A stretch of 64,000 nt of DNA from Sphingobacterium daejeonense (GCF_901472535.1 NZ_LR590470.1:1922001-1986000); one strand, 5' to 3'. Numbered from the stretch's first letter, positions 50,072 to 62,918 are shown. Notes: generated by a model not told the origin, from the letters alone. A program made the numbers and translations.

Positions 50072-51811
50072 ATGAAAAATACATTCATTTTATATATACT
50101 TATGGCCGTTTTAATAAGTGGCTGTAATAAGGATTATTTGGACAGGCAGCCTGGAGCAAATATCTCACCTGACGTTTCATTTAAGAGCGTGAAGGACTTG
50201 GAATTATTCACAAATTCGTTTTATAATGCAGCATTACCTTCTGCAGAAGGAGTTTATAATGAGGCGATTGATAATATTGTAAAAAACACTTTGCAGGATG
50301 AGTTGACAGGTAAGCGAATTGTACCGGTATCGGGAGGTGGATGGTCATGGTCTGATCTACGAAATATAAATTTTTTCCTTGAAAACTGTTATAATAATTT
50401 GTCTTTTCAAGAAGCAGCTCCATATGCCGGTATAGCTAAATTTTTCAGAGCATACTTTTATTATGAAAAAGTTAGAAGATTTGGAGACGTACCATTGGTA
50501 TGGCAAAGTATTAAGCCCTGATGACTCTGTAGCATTGAAAAAAGCACGAGATCCTAGGGTTCTCATTGTTGATTCAATTATGGCTGATCTAGATTTTGCT
50601 ATTGCAAATATGTCAGATGCAAAATCTGACGAGAAAGTCACTAAATGGACTGCATTAGCATTAAAATCAAGGGTAGCTTTATTTGAAGGTACGTTCAGAA
50701 AGTATCATAAGGATCTAAACCTCCCAAATGCAAATAAATATTTTGAATTAGCTGCATCAGCATCGAAAGAGCTGATAGAGTCAGGTCAATACAGTCTATT
50801 TACAGGAGCCGGCGCAGATTCTTACGGTAGACTATTCAACTCAGTCAACAGTATCTCACAGGAAGTTATTCTTTCGAGAAAATTCTCTGATGCACTTCAG
50901 ATTTGGCATAACGTAAATTATTATACCATAACTGCATCTTATGGAAAACCTGGTTTAGAAAAAAGTTTGGTTAATTCTTATCTCATGAAAGACGGTAGTC
51001 GTTTTACAGATAAGCCGAATTACGATAAAATGGTGTTTTTGGACGAAATTAAGGACAGGGATCCAAGACTTAAACAAACAATCAGAACACCTGGTTACAC
51101 CAGAATTGGAGGTGCTGCTCCAATTGCTCCAAACTTTGGACATTCAGTAACTGGTTATCAATTGATCAAGTTTTGTGGGTGACGTCAAGTATGATAATTA
51201 TAATCGGTCAGAAAATGATATGCCAGTATTTAGATATGCTGAAATATTGTTGAATTATGCAGAAGCTAAGGCTGAGTTAGGAACTTTAACGCAAACTGAT
51301 TTAGATCAAACTATTAATTTGTTACGCGAAAGAGTTGAAATGCCAGCTATGCAATTAGCTACTGCTAATGCCAACCCAGACCCTTATATTGCTAAGGATT
51401 ATCCTTTGGTTACAGGTTCAATGAAAGGGGCAATTCTAGAGGTACGCAGAGAACGTAGAATAGAATTGGTTATGGAATCATTTCGTTGGGATGATATCCT
51501 GAGATGGAAAAGTGGGCAATTGTTGACACGTCAATTTAAAGGAATGTATTTCCCAAGCATTGGCAAATTTGACCTTGATGGAGATAATAAGGAAGATTTG
51601 TGGATATATGAAGGAACAAAACCAAACGCCTCCGGTATTCAACTTTTAAAACTTGGTTCTGAAATTCTTTTGGAAAATGGGAATAGTGGTAATGTGATTA
51701 TTAATTCGCATATCAAAAAAGTTTTTGATGAGAAACGGGATTACTTTTACCCTCTTCCTATTCAAGAGTTACAACTAAATAAAAATCTTAATCAAAATCC
51801 AGGCTTGGTAA
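50072..51811 (+). CDS. SusD/RagB-type lipoprotein 2 (three frameshifts)
   Basis: About 578 residues. The lipobox is MAVLISGCNKDYLDRQPG. The conserved parts FFRAYFYYEKVRRFGDVPLV, RYAEILLNYAEAKAELGTLTQTDLD and RRERRIELVMESFRWDDILRWK are present. The frame breaks near 50500, near 51175 and near the end, where an extra T changes PGW-stop to PGLVIF. The true stop is therefore about 51811, as in SusD1. It lies 3 bp after SusC2 and is its binding partner. Confidence 0.88.
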
Positions 51812-51830
51812 TTTTTGTAGGATTTTTTGG

Positions 51831-51863
51831 AAAGGGCTGTTCATTCGGACAGCCCTTTTTTTT
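51831..51863 (+). terminator. Terminator of SusC/D pair 2
   Basis: AAAGGGCTGT (51831-51840) pairs with ACAGCCCTTT (51849-51858), followed by T. It is near-identical in position and sequence to the terminator of pair 1. Confidence 0.85.
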
Positions 51864-51994
51864 GATTGTATGACTCATATTTCTATCGGAATTTTATAAT
51901 TCGACCATATAACTTTTGATTTTTTCTTATTTAACTTCTAAGGATTAAATTCAATATTCTTTAATTTTAGGTATGTATTATTAAACGGAAAGTT

Positions 51995-54900
51995 ATGTTT
52001 ACACACCTTGAATATATTGACGGTAGTTCAGATAAGTTTTGGGAAATCAGTACGAATGGTAAAAGTCATACAGTCTCCTATGGTAAAAACGGAACCTCTG
52101 GTCAAAGTAAAACAAAGGAGTTTGATTCAGAGGAGGAATGTGAAAAGGATGCCAAGAAATTAATCAATGAGAAAATAAAGAAAGGTTATTCCGAGGATGG
52201 AACATCTGGTTCAAAAAGAATCTGATAGTAGAATTTCGAAATCTGGGAAGGCTATGTCCAAGAAGGAAGAAGAAGCGGAGGTTTCCAGAAGAGTTAAAGA
52301 ACTGATCTATTCTCAGAAACGAGAGTTGGTCATTCCGTTTTTAAAAGAGTTTTCAGATGACCATGAACTATTAATCCGTAAAGAAGTTAAGGTTGCTGCA
52401 AAATATTGGTTACCAATTATAGATTTGAGCAATGATCCTGAATATGGTTCCGATAATCCATATGCACAGTATGGCAGGAGAGGAAATAAAAACCATCAAA
52501 TGATCATTAACTTATTATCATTAGCAACTTTCAATCTTACTGAAGCTACAAGAGCGCCCGACCTTTGGATGTTATTCAATGAACGTGATTTGGATTTTGA
52601 TAATTTCAAGCCATTGATTTGGGAGATAATTCAGCTGAAAAAACCTAATTGGTTATTGGAATATTTCAGGAATGAAATACGGATACATCAACCCATTGGC
52701 TTAGGATATTGGAGTCTCAGAGAAATGGAAGACTTAGGTTACATCAGGTATGATGCCGAAATCATTACTCATAGTCTACCTGATTATAGTTATACCAAGG
52801 ACAAGTCGGAAAAAAACTCGCTAATAAAAAAATTTATAGATGATAAAATTGCAATAGAAAGAGATTTAATTGGAGTGTTTGAATACGAAACTCCTCTTCA
52901 CACGAATTATTATATTCTTGACTCCCAAACAGCACCTAAAGTAGAATATTTCTGGCTTGAAATGTTTAAGGAGCTCAAAGCTCATAATAAGATCGATATC
53001 GATCAAATTCTCGACTTAGCATTAGAAACTCAGACTAAGAATTGGAATAATAATTTAAAAGCATTGTTCAGGACCATTATCGATGATATGGATTTGAAAA
53101 CTGACCAAATTCTTAAGCATCAAGAATCATTCTTTCCCTTATTGCATTCAGAAAATTCCACGCCTATAAATTATGCAATTAAATATTTGAAAGTTATCAT
53201 TCATGAAAAGGATTTTAAGCTAGAGGAATTTCTGAATTGGGTAGAGCCGGTTTTTATGCGTAATGATCTGAAGACAGGGATCAAGACCCTCATTTCACAG
53301 TTTGAAAAATTGTTGAAAACAGATACTAAATTAAAAGGTAGGATTATTCATTTAGTTTCAGATATTTTTATGATACAGGATTTGCAGTTGCAGGAAAAAG
53401 CGGCAAAATTTATCTTGAAATATGGTGACTTAAATGATGATGAACTCTCGAATAAGCTAGAGCTGTATAGCTCTTCAATGCTAGGGACAATTTCTAAAGA
53501 ATTGAAGGGATTTCTTCCTGAAAAATCTGAGGAAATAAATATTAGTTTAGATGATGGAACAGAAGTGACAGAAACTGGATATGAATATTCTCCGATGTAT
53601 CCGGACTTTCTTACAGATCCAATTGAAATGCCTGAAAATTGGAATGATGTGCTTTTTCATATTGGCAAGGTGCTTAAATCTGATGATCCGCTGGAAATGG
53701 AAATCCTGTATAGCGCCTGGCTACAGCATATGGATTCATTTCCGGATGATCATAAAAAGCAAATCGCACCTTATGTCAAGCAGGCTAATGCGAGATATGT
53801 AGAAACATATTGTGTAAATAATTTTAGGATTTTCCTTTCTTTTTTAGAATCTCAGGTTCAAGTATATAACAAGTTTATCACTGAAACCAAGTATTTTCTA
53901 GCGAAAAGTAATTATGCAGATATCACTGGTAAATTAAGCATGATCACCCAAAGTTATATTTTAGGTGCTGTCGGCTTACCGCTGTTATCTTTACCTACCC
54001 ACTATCCTCATTGGATAGATCCACAAGTTTTGGTTGAAAGAATATTGAAATATGAAAAGCAAAAGGCAACGATTTACCAAACAGATTTGGCTATAGCACT
54101 AAATAGAGTAGTTCCTGAGAATCTGGAAGGAATTGAGGAAAAAATCGAATTAATTAGTAGCAAATTCTATAGGGACCTGCTAAAATATGCTATTGGCTTA
54201 ACGGATAACAAAGAATTAAAAAACAAACCATGGCTTGAAAAGGATACAACTGCTGACAAAAATTTTGAGCTCTATCATCTTTCTCTTTGGGCAAATATTG
54301 CACGTTCGAGATTTCCAGATGCTGAGTTTAAAGAGTTTGAAAATCGCTCCATTTCAAAAAATTCCATTTTTTACAAAACCATTTAGGCCAGAATTTAAAT
54401 TGGAACCCAAAATTGAAAAAATATATAACTACTACACTCAAAGCACAGTACCTCAACAGATTGGAACTGATATAAAAGCCAAATTTCCATCTGAACAGCC
54501 TAATTCTGATAATTTTATCTATGGATTAGACGTATTTCAGACCAAACAAAATAATGTATATTGGACTTCATTTATAGATGCAAGCGATATAAAATTCATC
54601 CATTCTATTATGCCATTAAATACTGAACCTTTAGAATTGGTTCTCTTGATTAATGTGAATGGAGTGTCTAATTGGAATAATTCTGCCACTGCTAAATTCA
54701 CTGAGAGAATGCTTAGCCCTCACTATAGGATGAGTTATAATTCTGCGATTTTCATTGCGACATGTATGTACGATAAATCTAAACCGGGTAGGGCAATGAT
54801 GGTGGAACTTTTTATCCAGGCGATTTTAGAAAAATAGAATGCCAGTTAAGGAAATCGGGGAATGGTTGGGTTTCCTGATCAGCAATAATTATGGCCCTCT

Positions 54901-55166
54901 CAATAGAGTAACTGATATATTTGGACAGGTGAAAGATGTGAGTTCTAAGCATAATCAAGCACTGATCCAGCTATTTGACCACTTTAATTAATAAGGTCGA
55001 TTTTGCTGATAAAATGCCAAATGGATTTAAAAAAATCTTGGAAATACTTTTTGACCTTCAGCAAAAAGAAGGTTACCATTTAAATTCAACTGAAATAGAA
55101 GCACTTTCAAAGTTGAATAGTATAAAATCTTTACAGCCTATTATCAATAAAATTTTAAAACCATAA
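51995..55166 (+). CDS. WGR-domain protein with a long helical-repeat region, MolR/DUF6493-like (frameshifted)
   Basis: About 1055 residues assembled from four frames, with breaks near 52205, 54365, 54835 and 54975. The N-terminus is a WGR domain (LEYIDGSSDKFWEISTNGKSHTVSYGKNGTSGQSKTKEF), a small fold found in poly-ADP-ribose polymerases and MolR-type proteins. The rest is a long helical, repeat-like region with PFLKEFSDDHELLIRKEVKVAAKYWLP and repeated W/F-rich segments. I believe it matches DUF6493, but that name is tentative. The SWIM zinc-finger gene starts 2 bp after its stop. A comparable WGR plus SWIM gene neighbourhood exists around molR/yeh genes in other bacteria, there with a MoxR ATPase and VWA protein, which are missing here. 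Confidence 0.65.
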
Positions 55167-55168
55167 TT

Positions 55169-56526
55169 ATGTCTGATGTAGATGTTTTATATAAGAGCAG
55201 TTCACAGTTAACTCAAAAGTCAGGAATTCAGCAGTTGGTACTTTCCCATGGTTCAGAATTAGAAGAAATTTCGAACATTCCATGTTTTTTTTGGGGTAGC
55301 ATTACGGATTCATTATTAACGGCAAAATGCCTTATGACTATTTCAAAAGTTGTTAGAGCAAATTATGGACCTGTTGATTTAACGATGTTTGATCCTATAG
55401 TTTTCTGCAGGTACTGAACAGCTTCGTTTCGAGGGATTTTCATCGTGCAATGGAGTATATGCTAGATTGGACTTGTTGGAAGACGCTATTGATGGAGAAT
55501 TTATTGCTAGTGGCACCCACGAATGTCGATTTTAATGAGCCCATGTTGCATGCCTTAAATTCAATAAAAAAAAGGTGAAAAAATGGTAATGGGAGTGGGA
55601 AGTAAGGAAGTTTCGGTGAGCACAGCAAAATCAAAGGTTGTCGAGCGTAAAGTCAGTTTGCCGACACGCTGGATCAAAGGTTTGACTTCGGTACAGCTTT
55701 TCCTAGCAGGAATGGAGGAAAGGTTTAGGTTAAATAAAATTCAAATCATTCCACTTTTTCAGTCTATTCCTAAAACTGCTGTGAAATCAAACTTTTATCT
55801 AAGTAAAAGGGCGAATAAATTTGTGTTTTCACCAAATCCAAACTAAAGATTCAGTTTTTATAGGTGGGATTCATCGTTTACGGTTATTGGAAGGTCTTTT
55901 GCCATAATTGTGATCATTTGGTTGTATATCAAGAAAAAGATGCTGAAACTGTTTGTTTTGTAATGGATTTTGGAAAGATGCGACTAAGTCTTGCTTTATC
56001 ACCGTCTGCATATCGAGGTTTTTTCTGGTGAAGGCAATGTTTTGGAGAATATGATACAAACTGTTCCTGATGAATGGGTCCAAGCTGTCAATTCTTTGCT
56101 CAAATCGAATGAAATGGTTTGATCCAACGTTGCTGTCGATTGAACATGATGTCAATTTTGATACAATGGATGCGCTTACAGCATCTCTTTCATCCATAGG
56201 GACTGTTGGGATATGATTTGAATGAAAGTCAGCATTATTACAGAAGATTACCTTTTAAAATGTCTAGGATATTGGCCTTGAACCCGAGATTGAAAAATGC
56301 ACGAAAGTTAGTATCTGATGAATCAGTGGAATTTAAGGTGAATACCCCGCTATATATCGAAGCAAAAGTCAAAGGAACGGATGTTGAACATACTGTAATT
56401 ATCAATGGTGATCAATTCAGATGTACTTGTAATTGGTTTACCAATCACCAAGGACAAAGAGGGTTATGTAAACATATCCTTGCTGTTAAAATGCTTACGA
56501 AAAGATGGTTAACTTTCAGATGCTGA
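55169..56526 (+). pseudogene. SWIM zinc-finger protein (many frame breaks)
   Basis: About 450 residues spread over at least five frame segments. It begins MSDVDVLYKSSSQLTQKSGIQQLVLSHGSELEEI. Recognisable later pieces are EQLRFEGFSSCNGVYARLDLLEDAIDGEF (55415-55500), KVSLPTRWIKGLTSVQLFLAGMEERFRL (about 55645-55735) and KMSRILALNPRLKNARKLVSDESVEFKVNTP. Near the 3' end, FRCTCNWFTNHQGQRGLCKHILAVKML has the CxC...CxH zinc ligands of SWIM domains. SWIM fingers bind nucleic acid or proteins. It directly follows the WGR-domain gene and overlaps the end of the convergent permease gene. Confidence 0.65.
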
Positions 56527-58205
56527 GTTGTTTAGTTTAGAGTGTTTATATCCGTAGAAGAAGTAAACTATCAAACCTATTCCCAACCAAATTAGGAATA
56601 TTACCCAGTTGCTTGTTGCCAAGTTCAGTCATTAAATAAAGGTTGATCAAAATCCCAATTACTGGAAGTAAAGAGAAATTATATTTAAAGCCCATAAACA
56701 GATAATACTAACCATACGAGCCAAAAGATTATGATGAGGGATTTATGTTCAACGATGTACATGAAATCAAGGTTTTTCCATTCTAATAGGGCTTCCTGAT
56801 TAAACTTCCAGATCAATATCCAAGCAGTTAATAGGGCCATTCCGATCAGATATTTCCCATTGATATATGGAACTCTAAATTTTGACTGTTTTCGACAATC
56901 CTGAATAATCCATATAAAGTACACCTGCACATACTAAGATAAAGGCAAAGAATGTTCCCACGGAGGTCAGATCTACGAAGAAGTCCATTTTAAAGAACAT
57001 GGATGGAATTGCTACCACAAAGCCAGTTACAATGGTAGCAAAGGAGGGTGTTTTATATTTAGGATGAATAGTTGAGAATTTCTTCCACAGAAGACCATCG
57101 CGGCTCATGGTCATCCAAATCCTTGGTTGCGCCAATTGATAAACCAATAGGGCACTTGTGATAGCAATCACTGAGGTAACCGAAATAATACCCGCTAAAT
57201 AATCAACTCCAATATATTTGAAAACAAATGCCAAAGGGTCTTTTACATTTAATTCAGTATAATTGACCATTCCTGTCAAAACGAGTGTGATGGCTACATA
57301 AAGTATTGTACAGATCAGTAAAGTAATGATCATCGCACGCGGTAAATCTCGTTGCGGGTTTTTGCATTCTTCAGCAGTAGTTGAAATGGAGTCAAATCCA
57401 ATAAAAGCAAAGAAAAACTGCTGCTACCGAACCCATAACTCCTGTTAAACCGTTTGGAGCAAATGGCACCCAATTTTCAGGATTTACAAAAAATGCACCA
57501 CCCACGATAATGGCAAGAATTACTCCGATTTTTACCAAGACCATGATATTGCTGGCGCGCCTTGATTCTTTGATGCCTCTGTAAACCAACCATGTTATTA
57601 ATGCGATTATTATACCTGAGGGGAGATCAAAAATGATAGGTATATCACCGATTCTTGGGGCTGTTTCATAAGCTCTAAGACCAAGGTTGTCTGCGATGGT
57701 CATTGCTTCAGGTCCTTGTTGGGTGAGTTTCTGTTGGGCTTCAATTGCATGTTGTGGAGCCATTGATAGCCAGGCAGGTATATGGATTCCAAATCCTTCA
57801 AGCATCGTAACAAAATACTGAGACCATGAAATGGAAACCACTATATTGGATACAGCGTACTCCAGCACAAGAGCCCAGCCAATAATCCAAGCGAAAAGCT
57901 CTCCAAAAGCAACATACGCATACGTATATGCACTTCCTGAAACAGGGATGGTACTGGCGAATTGGGCATAGGATAATTGCAGTGAAAACACATGCAAAGG
58001 CAACAAATACAAATAATAGAGAAATTGCAGGACCACCTTCATAACTTGCAAGTCCGATCGTGCTGAAAATTCCCGCTCCAACTATGGCTGCAATTCCCAA
58101 GGATACCAAGTCTCGAACGCCAAGGACTTTGTTTAAACTTTCGGATTCACCTTTCTCCTTGATGATCAGATCTAGACTCTTCCTTTTGAAAAGCTTATTT
58201 CTCAT
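56509..58205 (-). pseudogene. APC-family amino-acid permease (at least four frame breaks)
   Basis: About 565 residues from the ATG at 58205 (MRNKLFKRKSLDLIIKEKG). Conserved APC parts are LGVRDLVSLGIAAIVGAGIFSTIG, SAYTYAYVAFGELFAWIIGWALVLEYAVSN and LAQPRIWMTMSRDGLLWKKFSTIHPKYKTPSFATI. It has about 12-14 membrane helices, resembling the cationic amino-acid transporter (YfnA-like) group. Frame breaks lie near 57980-58030, 57390, 56890 and 56690-56640. With corrections the C-terminus reads IFLIWLGIGLIVYFFYGYKHSKLNN and ends at 56509. The gene is convergent with the SWIM gene. The exact substrate is unknown. Confidence 0.8.
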
Positions 58206-58243
58206 TTGTTTGCCTATTGATTTAATGCTCGCAAAAATAGATA

Positions 58244-58294
58244 AAAAATAAAACCCTAGGTTGATTTTTATCCGAATTGTCAAGCTAGGGTTTT
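58244..58294 (-). terminator. Terminator after the Dyp peroxidase gene
   Basis: AAAACCCTAG (58250-58259) pairs with CTAGGGTTTT (58285-58294) across a 25-base loop. On the minus strand it is followed by a T-rich tail. Confidence 0.6.
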
Positions 58295-58324
58295 GGATTT
58301 TTCTTTAAAGGATCTATTTTCCTG

Positions 58325-59263
58325 TTATGTTGCAGAATAATTGTCCAACATTTCTTGTGTCGGCACAAAGAATAAAGTTCCTGTTTCAGGAGTGCTAAAA
58401 TCCAAGATACGGTCATAATTTCCTATTGGATTTCCTAGGTACATATTCTCCAACATTTTGTGTGTTGTTGAGAACTTGTTTGCATAAGAAATGAAATAAG
58501 TGCCAAATTCTCCTTTAGAAGGATTTGAAAATGGCAGGTTGTCCCTTACGATTTTGAGGTCGTTTCCATCTGCATCAGTAATGCTTGTTAAAGCACTGTG
58601 GGAATTCTTAGGCTTAACCTCATCAGTCATTTCAATATCTGATTGTTTATATCTTCCAAATACTTTTTCCTGTTCGGATGTAGGTATGCTTTCCCAAGCT
58701 TTTAGATTGTGTGAATATTTCTGGACAAACAGATAACTACCGCCTTTATATTGAGGATCTTCGTCTCCAACCATTGCAAATTGTGCCCTTTCATCACCAA
58801 TAGGATTTTCGGTACCATCCACAAAACCCAGAATAGATCGTCCATCCCAATATCTAAATCCATGCACTTCAACTAAGTTGTCAGCTACCGGGTTGATAAT
58901 ATCATAGATATCTTTTGCCATTTCATAACAAACGCCAGCATTGATTGCTCTCAAATGAAAATGGATGTCTCCTTCAGTCGATATAGCGGTGTATTTTCCA
59001 CCAACGATTGGTTCGAAAGTTTTTAATTCTTTCGGTAGTGGGGTAGGCATTCCTAATTTTATCCATGCATCGTGCGCAATTCCCATAATACAACTGGTCC
59101 TTCCATCTGGAAGTCTCACGACGAAAGAATGATTTAAATTAGAAACCAAGGCACATAGCCTTTCAAAGACAGGTTTAAAATCTGATCCTTCTTTAAATTT
59201 CCAAACAGAAAAAATAGTGTTGTTATTTGGATAGTCCGTAACGTTTTGAGATCTATGAGCCAT
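58325..59263 (-). CDS. Dyp-type heme peroxidase
   Basis: 312 residues. The catalytic GFVDGTENP motif (GxxDG) is near residue 146, with the distal Asp. A His in KNSHSALTS (residues about 217-225) is a good candidate for the heme-ligating residue, and FGTYFISYANKFSTTHKMLENMYLG is the family C-terminal region with the conserved Arg replaced or shifted. No Tat or Sec signal is seen, so it is probably cytosolic or encapsulated; no encapsulin gene is adjacent. It uses hydrogen peroxide to oxidise organic compounds. It is intact. Confidence 0.9.
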   Translation of the reverse strand: MAHRSQNVTDYPNNNTIFSVWKFKEGSDFKPVFERLCALVSNLNHSFVVRLPDGRTSCIMGIAHDAWIKLGMPTPLPKELKTFEPIVGGKYTAISTEGDIHFHLRAINAGVCYEMAKDIYDIINPVADNLVEVHGFRYWDGRSILGFVDGTENPIGDERAQFAMVGDEDPQYKGGSYLFVQKYSHNLKAWESIPTSEQEKVFGRYKQSDIEMTDEVKPKNSHSALTSITDADGNDLKIVRDNLPFSNPSKGEFGTYFISYANKFSTTHKMLENMYLGNPIGNYDRILDFSTPETGTLFFVPTQEMLDNYSAT

Positions 59264-59729
59264 TTCCGAGATAGTGTTTTATAAATAGTTGTATCTAAAA
59301 TAATGAAAATGAATTGTGATTTCCACAATAAATACAATTCAGAATAAATCTTGTTTAGAAAGAAAGTATCTGAATTACCTTTATAATGTCCCACATAAAA
59401 TCCCATCATATTTTTCAAAAGACACTTAAAATTATTTGTCTCAAAAGAACTTATATTGCTAATTTTATTCAAATGAGTCAATTGACAAAATACGTATAAA
59501 TAGAGGGATAATTTACTTAAAATTTTAATTATTGAAATTTTTTAGCTAAATGGTCTTTGCAATACTAATATCGGCGTTTAAACGAAGTTAAGAGTGATTC
59601 TTCATGTATGCTAATTTTTCGTGTGGGATAAAAAAAGTGAAAATTGCGCCAATCGGATTGATACTTTTATTTGCAAAACATAGTGGTTATTATTACGAAA
59701 ATAATCAAGTCTAACCACTAAAAATTACG
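59264..59729. other. Gene-free region before the third SusC, with a hairpin
   Basis: 466 bp of AT-rich DNA between divergent genes. TAGTGGTTA (59681-59689) and TAACCACTA (59712-59720) form a 9-bp perfect stem with a 22-base loop, ending 9 bp before the SusC3 start. It may be a leader hairpin or an operator. No gene is seen. Confidence 0.55.
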
Positions 59730-62700
59730 ATGAAAAAACAAATTACCAATTACGACCTTACGGGGTATTTCTTTGCGTACACCGCACAGTTGGAAAAGGA
59801 GTTCAATCGTAGCATTTATTACTCTGCCAATTGTATCCGATCGGAGAAGTAAATGCTAGTAATTCTAAGATTCCAAAATTAGTTCAATTTCAAATTATCA
59901 ACAGGATCATTTGATCACTGGAACAATCCAAGATGAACAGGGTAACAATTTGCAAGGAGTTACCATTTCAGTGAAAGATCAATCTAAAAGAGCCACGACT
60001 ACGGATGTAAACGGGAGGTTTGTGCTTGAAATTCCAAACAATGCTACTCTTGTAATTTCACTAGTAGGTTTTGTAACGCAAGAAGTGCCTACTACAGGAG
60101 ATCAAAAGGAAATTTCAGTTGTTTTAGTCGAAGACCTCTCAGGAATTGACGAAGTAGTTGTTGTAGGATTCGGTACTCAGAAAAAAGAGGAGTAACGTTG
60201 GATCGCAAGCTACTATAAAGAGAGCAGAATTAAAGGTTCCCGTAGCAAATTTATCCACTGCGATAGCGGGTAGGTTAGCGGGTGTGGTTGCTACACAACG
60301 TAGTGGTGGACCTGGAAGCACAGGGGCAAATTTATTTGTTCGGGGAGTTTCTACTTTTGCTAGTTCACCTCAAACTCCATTGTTGATTGTAGATGGTGTA
60401 CCTGACCGAGATATAAACAACATTGATCCAGAAGATATCGAATCATTCACTATTTTGAAGGATGCAACAGCTACAGCAGTCTATGGTACACGTGGGGCAA
60501 ACGGTGTAATCATCATTAACACCAGAAAAGGTAAAGCTGGAAAACCTTCCATCTCTGCTGAAATACAACAAGGTATTACAGGATTCACTTATCTTCCAAA
60601 GTTTGTAGATGGTCCAACTTTCATGGAACTATTCAATGAAGGACAAGTGTTGAGAGGAAAAGAAGCAGCTTATTCAACAGATATCATTGAAAAACATAGA
60701 AGTGGAGTTGACCCTGATCTTTATCCAAATGTTAACTGGTATGGAAGAATTATTTAAAGATAATGCCACAAATAGCCGTGCAAACCTCAATATTACTGGT
60801 GGTGCAGATATCGCTCAATACTACATATCATTAGGATATTATAACGAGACTGGACAGTTTAAAACAGAAGATATTGAAAGTTATAATTCTTCGTTGAAAT
60901 ATGATCGATTCAATTTTACGAGTAATTTGGACCGTTAATATTTCTCCAAGAACAAAGTTAGATTTCGGCTTGAATGGTTTCTTGTCAAATTTTAATGAAC
61001 CAGCAAGAGGGAGAGATCAAATCTTTGCATTAGCAACTCAATATTCACCACATATTACTCCCATCCAATATTCAAATGGATTATGGCCATTCGTTAAGGG
61101 TACAACTGAAAACCCTTATAAAGCAATGACTCAATCGGGAATTAATAACAAATATAATAATGTAGTCCGTTCTAATTTACGTTTAACACAAGATTTAGAT
61201 TTTATTACTGAGGGGTTGAAAGTGAATGGGACTATTTGCATTCGATGTTACTCTGGACAACATCTTAAAAAGAAGCAGAAATCTTCCATCTTATTTTGCA
61301 GAGGGCAGAAATGAAGATGGAGAATTGATTATGACATTAACAGATCCAGGTTCTCCGGATCTATCTTATGAGTTGCAACGTTTTTCTACTAGAAGAATGT
61401 ATTTGGAAACTTCTCTGAATTATAATAGAACTTTTTGGTGCACATGATGTAAGTGGGTTGCTATTATTCAATCAGTCAGATTTTGCTGACGGAGCAGAGA
61501 GAGTTCAGTCTTACCAAGCAGCAATTCCTTATAGACAAAGAAATTTAGTTGGTCGTGCTACTTACGCCTATGATAGAAAAATATTTGTTTGAATCAAATT
61601 TTTCTTATTCAGGATCAGACAATTTTACACCAGATAATCGATATGGATTGTTTGCATCAGTTGGAGCTGGATGGGTCGTGTCAAATGAAAGTTTCTTTGA
61701 ACCTATTAAATCTGTGATTCCACACTTTAAATTGAGATATTCTTTATGGTAGTTCAGGGAATGCAAGTTTAAATAACCCAGATTTACGATTTTTATATTT
61801 GACACAGTACCAACAAGAAGAAGATGGATATACTTATAGTTTTGGCATCCCAGGATCTCAGCGTACCTATAGAGGTTACTACGAAAAGCTACTAAGAGGA
61901 GAGGTGACATGGGAAACCTCCTATCGCCATAATATTGGTATAGAATTAAATTTCTTCAACAACGATCTACAGTTAATAGCCGAGTTATTTAAGGAGGACA
62001 GAAAAGGTATTCTGATGCGTGGGTTGGATATTCCTTACATTTCTGGTTATAACTCTAACAATGTGCCTTTTTTAAACATTGGAGAAACCGCTAATAAGGG
62101 TATTGATCTGACTTTGGAATATAACAAACAAATGGTCAATGGATTCTTTATGGCAAGAGGGACAATGAATTACAATTCAAATAGAGCAGTTCGTGACAAT
62201 TTACCACCTTGGGCATATCCTTATTTAGATCGTGAGGGCCACCGAATTTCTCAACGATTTGGTTATATAGCTGAAGGATTGTTTAAATCTGATGATCAAA
62301 TTGCCAATTCACCCACTCAGTCTGGAGATGTAAGGGTAGGTGATATTCAATATAAGGATCTAAATGGTGATGGAATTATTAATTCTATGGATCAAACAGC
62401 GATTGGGTATGGTGACACCCCTTTGTTAACTTATGGACTTACCCTAGGGGGAGGATACAAAGGATTTGAATTGAGTTTGTTTTTCCAAGGTGTAGGTATG
62501 GTTGACATGAACTATGCTTCAGGATATGCAGTCACTCCTTTCTCACAAGGAGCTACATATGGTAATATGTATGAATATGTATTGGATAGGTGGGATCCTG
62601 AAAACCCAGATAAGGAAACCTTATATCCTAGGTTATCCACAAATGAAACAATTACTACCAATTATTACCAAAGTACTTGGTGGATTAAGCGAGCTGATTT

Positions 62701-62918
62701 CTTAAGGTTGAAACAAGCCGAGCTTGGCTACAATTTTCAAGATAAACCTTTCTTAGACAGACTCAGCATTAATAATTTGAGATTATATGTAAATGGAACG
62801 AATCTATTTACGGTATCGCCATGGAAATTCTGGGATCCAGAACTTGGTGATGGAAGAGGAACAGTAATATCCTAATACAAGAGTATTCAACTTAGGACTA
62901 AGAATTAACTTTAAATAA
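59730..62918 (+). pseudogene. SusC-type TonB-dependent transporter 3 (many frame breaks)
   Basis: About 1055 residues in at least seven segments. The start MKKQITNYDL at 59730 joins, via a shift near 59760, to a signal peptide-like SIVAFITLPIVSD. The carboxypeptidase-like domain (ITGTIQDEQGNNLQGVTISVKDQSKR) leads to the TonB box DEVVVVGFGTQKKE at about 60148. The plug holds LKDATATAVYGTRGANGVIIINTRKGKAGKP. Breaks lie near 60190, 60740, 60930, 61235, 61432, 61560 and 61745. The barrel is then open from 61799, and a last shift near 62868 leads to YPNTRVFNLGLRINFK, ending at 62918. It is distinct from transporters 1 and 2. If the breaks are errors it is a normal SusC. Confidence 0.8.

Noticed and set aside
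58325..59263. Dyp peroxidase as encapsulin cargo
   Set aside because: No encapsulin shell gene is adjacent and no typical targeting tail is visible at the C-terminus.
41667..62918. SusC frame breaks as programmed phase variation
   Set aside because: No invertible repeats or recombinase are nearby, and the same type of indel breaks housekeeping genes; sequence error explains it better.
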